From positions 8,282,457 through 8,346,456 of the forward strand of contig CM040442.1 in assembly GCA_022749755.1 (NCBI GenBank): a stretch of DNA of 64,000 bases, given 5' to 3'. Shown here piece after piece: positions 60,867 through 64,000 of the stretch. Numbering within the stretch: position 1 is the first letter of the stretch; every line of letters starts with the position of its first letter. The notes under the pieces are model-generated. The model ran no database searches. It worked only from the letters and a program-made list of their open reading frames with translations, and was not told where the DNA came from. A program made the translations under genes and the position numbers. This DNA is from Azadirachta indica. Its lineage: Eukaryota > Streptophyta > Magnoliopsida > Sapindales > Meliaceae.

Positions 60867-62050
60867 TGCCACGCACCAAAAAAACAACAGCATCTCTCAT
60901 GCTCCTCGATCATTCCTCTCGTTCCCACTCACGCTCATTTCTCTCTGGCTCAGAGGCAAGTAAACTACTAGCTACATTTCTCCATTACCAACTTAAAAAG
61001 AACATTATGATTCTTCTTTCGTATTTATGTGAGTTTCAAGTTATCAAGAATCTGGAATTATATTTGAGTTAGTTTGAAGTCATCAAGAATCTGGAATTAC
61101 TTTTGAGTTTCTTCGAATATTTTTGTCATTTCTTCGGTTTCTGATACTAAAATAGGTTTTTTCTTCACCTTGAAAATACTTGAAAGAAGTAGAGGGATTG
61201 CTGTTTGTGTGCAATTATTTAGACTGTACAAGATTGTTTGCTGAGACCATCGTTCTTTCGTTTTCTTTTTTGGTATGGTTTCATTAATAGTTTTTGTTCT
61301 TCAAATTAGTTAGTTTTACTCATATTCTTATAGATATAACGAGCTTATAATATAATGGCGTTCTGTTTTTATTCAATGTGCAATTATTTGGACTGTGCAA
61401 GAGTTTTGGCTGAGAACATCTTTCTTTTGTTTTCGTCTTTGTTATGGCATCTTTCTTTCGTTTTCGTCTTTGGTATGGTTTCATTAATAGTCTCTGTTCT
61501 TCAATTAGTTATTCTTTATAGATATAATGAGCTTAGAATCTATGGGTGTTCTGTTTTCAGTGTCGTATCCACATGGCAGATAATACTGCCAAGAGTAACA
61601 TCCCTGCTTTCTCGGTTACTCATCTCCAATCCGTTTATTAATAAATTTGATTATTCAGTCTGTGTCAGACCATTTAACAGGTTCTGTTTCCATTGTATAT
61701 TGACGACTTTTCATGACCTGATGATAAATGATAGGCAGACTGAACGCTAGAGATTCTACGCGATTAAAATACAAGCTGAGTTAATGGGATATTCCTGGCT
61801 TCAGCCCGTAGAGTATCGTTGCAAGATTCAGGTTGTATTTCTCCGAAATTCCTTTTTTTTTTTGTTTTGTTTTTTTTTTTTTTACAATTTACTGTCTCAT
61901 ACAGATATGTGAACAGGGCACTTGTCTGCTGTGTGAGAGAACTTCCGCAGTGGCTTCAATTACGTCGGATCTCGCTGTCCTTCTTGCCATGAGTATACAC
62001 CAATTCATCCACAAATTTTTAAGAAGAGAGGAACAATACTGAGGTTTACA
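60867..62050 (+). ncRNA. Candidate spliced non-coding (or micropeptide) transcript
   Basis: Three exon-like, higher-GC islands are joined by T-rich intron-like DNA. Island 1 (about 60867-60960) ends near GAGGCAAGTAAAC. Island 2 (61561-about 61829) follows CTGTTTTCAG and ends AAGATTCAG before GTTGTA. Island 3 (61904-about 62050) follows CTCATACAG. No long frame crosses them. The longest neat one in island 2 is MADNTAKSNIPAFSVTHLQS.. (61573-61641, 22 residues). Promoter elements sit just upstream. It may be a long non-coding RNA, a gene remnant, or a micropeptide gene; the sequence does not decide. Confidence 0.35.
61200..61560 (+). repeat. Imperfect tandem duplication inside the candidate intron
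   Basis: Unit 1 (from about 61211) and unit 2 (from about 61380) both read GTGCAATTATTTRGACTGTRCAAGA, then TTTGCTGAGA/TTGGCTGAGA, TATGGTTTCATTAATAGT, GTTCTTCAA.TTAGTTA, and TATAGATATAAYGAGCTTA. The period is about 170-185 bp. The unit ends near the 3' splice-site-like TTTTCAG at 61554-61560. Confidence 0.75.
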
Positions 62051-62205
62051 ATTTCATGTTTAGTGTCCATGTGGAACCCAAGGCACCATACGGTTCTTGA
62101 AGGAGAGAAGACCATACACCGAGCTCGAATCTAGGGCAAGAGAATTTATTCCTCTCTTCTACATCGGATGCATGAATTTACTGCCCTAATTCGTTTTCTT
62201 AGGAG

Positions 62206-64000
62206 GGCAGTGTGTCACGTGCCGCTAGCACGAGTGGTAACTCCGCAAGCACGCGAGCTTCATCCACGAGTGTTGGGCGTTGGACCGTATGCATGAGCGG
62301 ATCATATCACAATCACAATAAGCATATTGGCTAAAATCTCCACTGAGGTAGAAGCAAAATCTCAATTGGACCTTTTCTCATTGAGCTGGGTAAAAAGTAG
62401 GACAAAGGGGCAGTTTGCATTGTGGTGCGCACTGTAGCTCGGGCACTGTTTATGCCCAATAAGCTCAAAGCCCAATATGTGATAGTGGGGTTAGGTGGGA
62501 TATTTTAAGTTATTTGTATATAAAATGTTATCATTTAATCTTAGCCCTTCTTAGTGCTTTGTAGAAGGCAATCCTAACCATTCAAATCTACATATATATG
62601 TGTGTAATGCTCGTTTAGTGAAATGAAGACACTTCTAACATTTTCCATTCTCTCTCACATGTTTTGCTCCTCCTTTCTTGCATTTGCAATTGGTTTTCAC
62701 TCATATTGGACAGGAAACTCATGCTACTCAATAATCACACAAGTAACCCACTTTGATCTTGGCTTTTGAAGGCTTACCTAATTCGATTTTCCCATCAGCT
62801 GAGTTAGGTGCTCCCCAAGTTTGGAATCTCAATTTTTGTAGAACCTAGGTTTTAATTGTTGTTGTGGAAACTTTGCTATATCTTTGGTTGCTGTTGGGTA
62901 TTTGTTGGGGAATTTTAGATTGTTGATTTCTTGTGGTGGAATTACTGCAAAATTGTGGTAGTAGTACTTTGTTTGTTGGAAGCTGGTTGCGGTAGAATTC
63001 TGGTGACTGTCAAGGATATTGAGGGTAGTAATGTTAAGGAGTTAGTTCAAGAGGAGCGTGGGTGTGCTGTCGGCATGAGGAGGTGACAAAAAAGGTGAAA
63101 GAAAGGGTGAGCAAAAGGCTAGCGAAGGAATTGTCTTTGGTGACATTCATGAGCATCTCGACACTCTCGAAATGGGGTAGCTCTTTTAAGAACAGTAACC
63201 GTGACCAAGACGTTGTGCGCGAATTCGCGCGAAAAATCCGGGACTGAGCTTTGAATTCGTCTTTTAAGGGTGGCATTTGGGCCAAAGATTATACATTCTT
63301 CCTTATTGAGCATCTCCCAATGACAACTCTCTAGACAAGCCCAAGTTCTAGAATTGTGTAGGGACAATTGTGTAGATATTTTCTAGTTTCTAGAAAATGG
63401 CCCTCAAAAGTGCATTGTGAGGTGCAATCTAGCTATTGTATGTAAGTTTTCCATAAATAGGTGAGGCCTCATTTGGCCAAACAAAGGGCAAAGCAATTCC
63501 AATAAACTTGACTTTCGACATAAGCTTCCGATTTGCGCATTGAAGGCTCGGAGTTGCTATGAGCGATAGGAGTGAGGCCACAGGTGGACCATTATTGAAG
63601 ACTCCAGTAAGACACCTTTGCCGAGAGATAGGCCATGGACGAATGGAGAGGGTAATGGTACAATTGGGTGCGGTGAAGGCATAGATGGCAGAATTTTGCC
63701 AAGATCTAACGCTGTGCAAAACCGCTATCACTTTGGGTGCTACTTCAAGTAATACGCCAAGAGTTTAGGTTTCGGATCCTCCCAAGTTTTTGAGCATGCA
63801 AGATACCAAGGAAATAGAGAATTTCCTATGGATGATGGAGTATCATTTCAATGCTACTTAGTTGCATGAAGATGAACTCCGAATAAACACCACAACTCTT
63901 TATTTCGATGATGATGTGGTGCTATGGTGAAGGTGCCAACACATAAAAATAAAGAGGGGATTGTGCCATATCGACACTTGGGATGCATTTAAGGTAGAAT
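62206..64000 (+). mobile_element. Degraded Ty3/gypsy retrotransposon: LTR-like region and gag (partial)
   Basis: Gag resemblance starts near 63800: KEIENFLWMMEYHFNAT, then LRINTTTLYFDDDVVLW and IDTWDAFKVE fit the retrotransposon gag domain (pattern F..W....E.YF / A..YL...A..WW / I.TW..F). The frame has TAG at 63859-63861 and TGA at 63928-63930. 63060-63250 is a basic, broken upstream stretch. 62206-62720 looks like an LTR: GTGTCACGTGCC start, a TATATAAA box near 62517, and a transcript-end-like region near 62600-62650. The primer-binding site is not evident and the element runs off the window. It is non-functional as it stands. Confidence 0.6.

Noticed and set aside
61715..61746. Box C/D snoRNA (CTGATGATAAATGA followed by ACTGA)
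   Set aside because: The C-like and D-like boxes are only about 15 nt apart and no terminal stem is seen; real plant C/D snoRNAs need far more spacing.

Overview
The window is nuclear DNA from a flowering plant, most likely a eudicot. Genes are split by AT-rich GT-AG introns, intergenic DNA is very AT-rich and full of small inverted-repeat elements, and every recognisable protein belongs to a plant family. I cannot name the species from sequence alone.

Layout. 1-4602 (+): 3' part of a vacuolar CAX-type cation/H+ exchanger. 7293-8375 (+): intronless group-C MAP kinase kinase (MKK4/MKK5 type). 13315-15828 (-): WSS1-type WLM metalloprotease with two RanBP2 zinc fingers, plus a probable 5'-UTR exon near 17.6 kb. 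20901-23028 (+): secreted GMC oxidoreductase (HOTHEAD / mandelonitrile-lyase-like). 23-31.5 kb: gene-poor, repeat-rich. 31502-36216 (+): plastid D-3-phosphoglycerate dehydrogenase with an apparent 1-nt frameshift in the transit peptide. 36781-38654 (-): spliceosomal SmE, convergent with PGDH. 40699-47038 (+): two-RRM RNA-binding protein whose last intron is a clear U12-type AT-AC intron. 47.7-59.5 kb: a decaying cluster of PEPR-like LRR receptor ectodomains (copies A, B, C on -, copy D on +), all without transmembrane or kinase parts, built by segmental duplication that also carried a broken Mutator-like transposase. 60.8-62.05 kb: a possible spliced non-coding transcript behind a perfect G-box palindrome. 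62.2-64 kb: a degraded Ty3/gypsy element (LTR-like region and gag).

The intact genes are unrelated housekeeping or signalling genes, not a functional cluster. The most unusual items are the AT-AC intron, the PGDH frameshift, the kinase-less LRR cluster with its start-to-tail deletion copy and displaced promoter copy, and several MITE-like foldback families with more than one copy in the window. I did not find convincing evidence for a wholly new system. Exon boundaries were read by hand from splice motifs, reading-frame continuity and family knowledge; no alignment was run.
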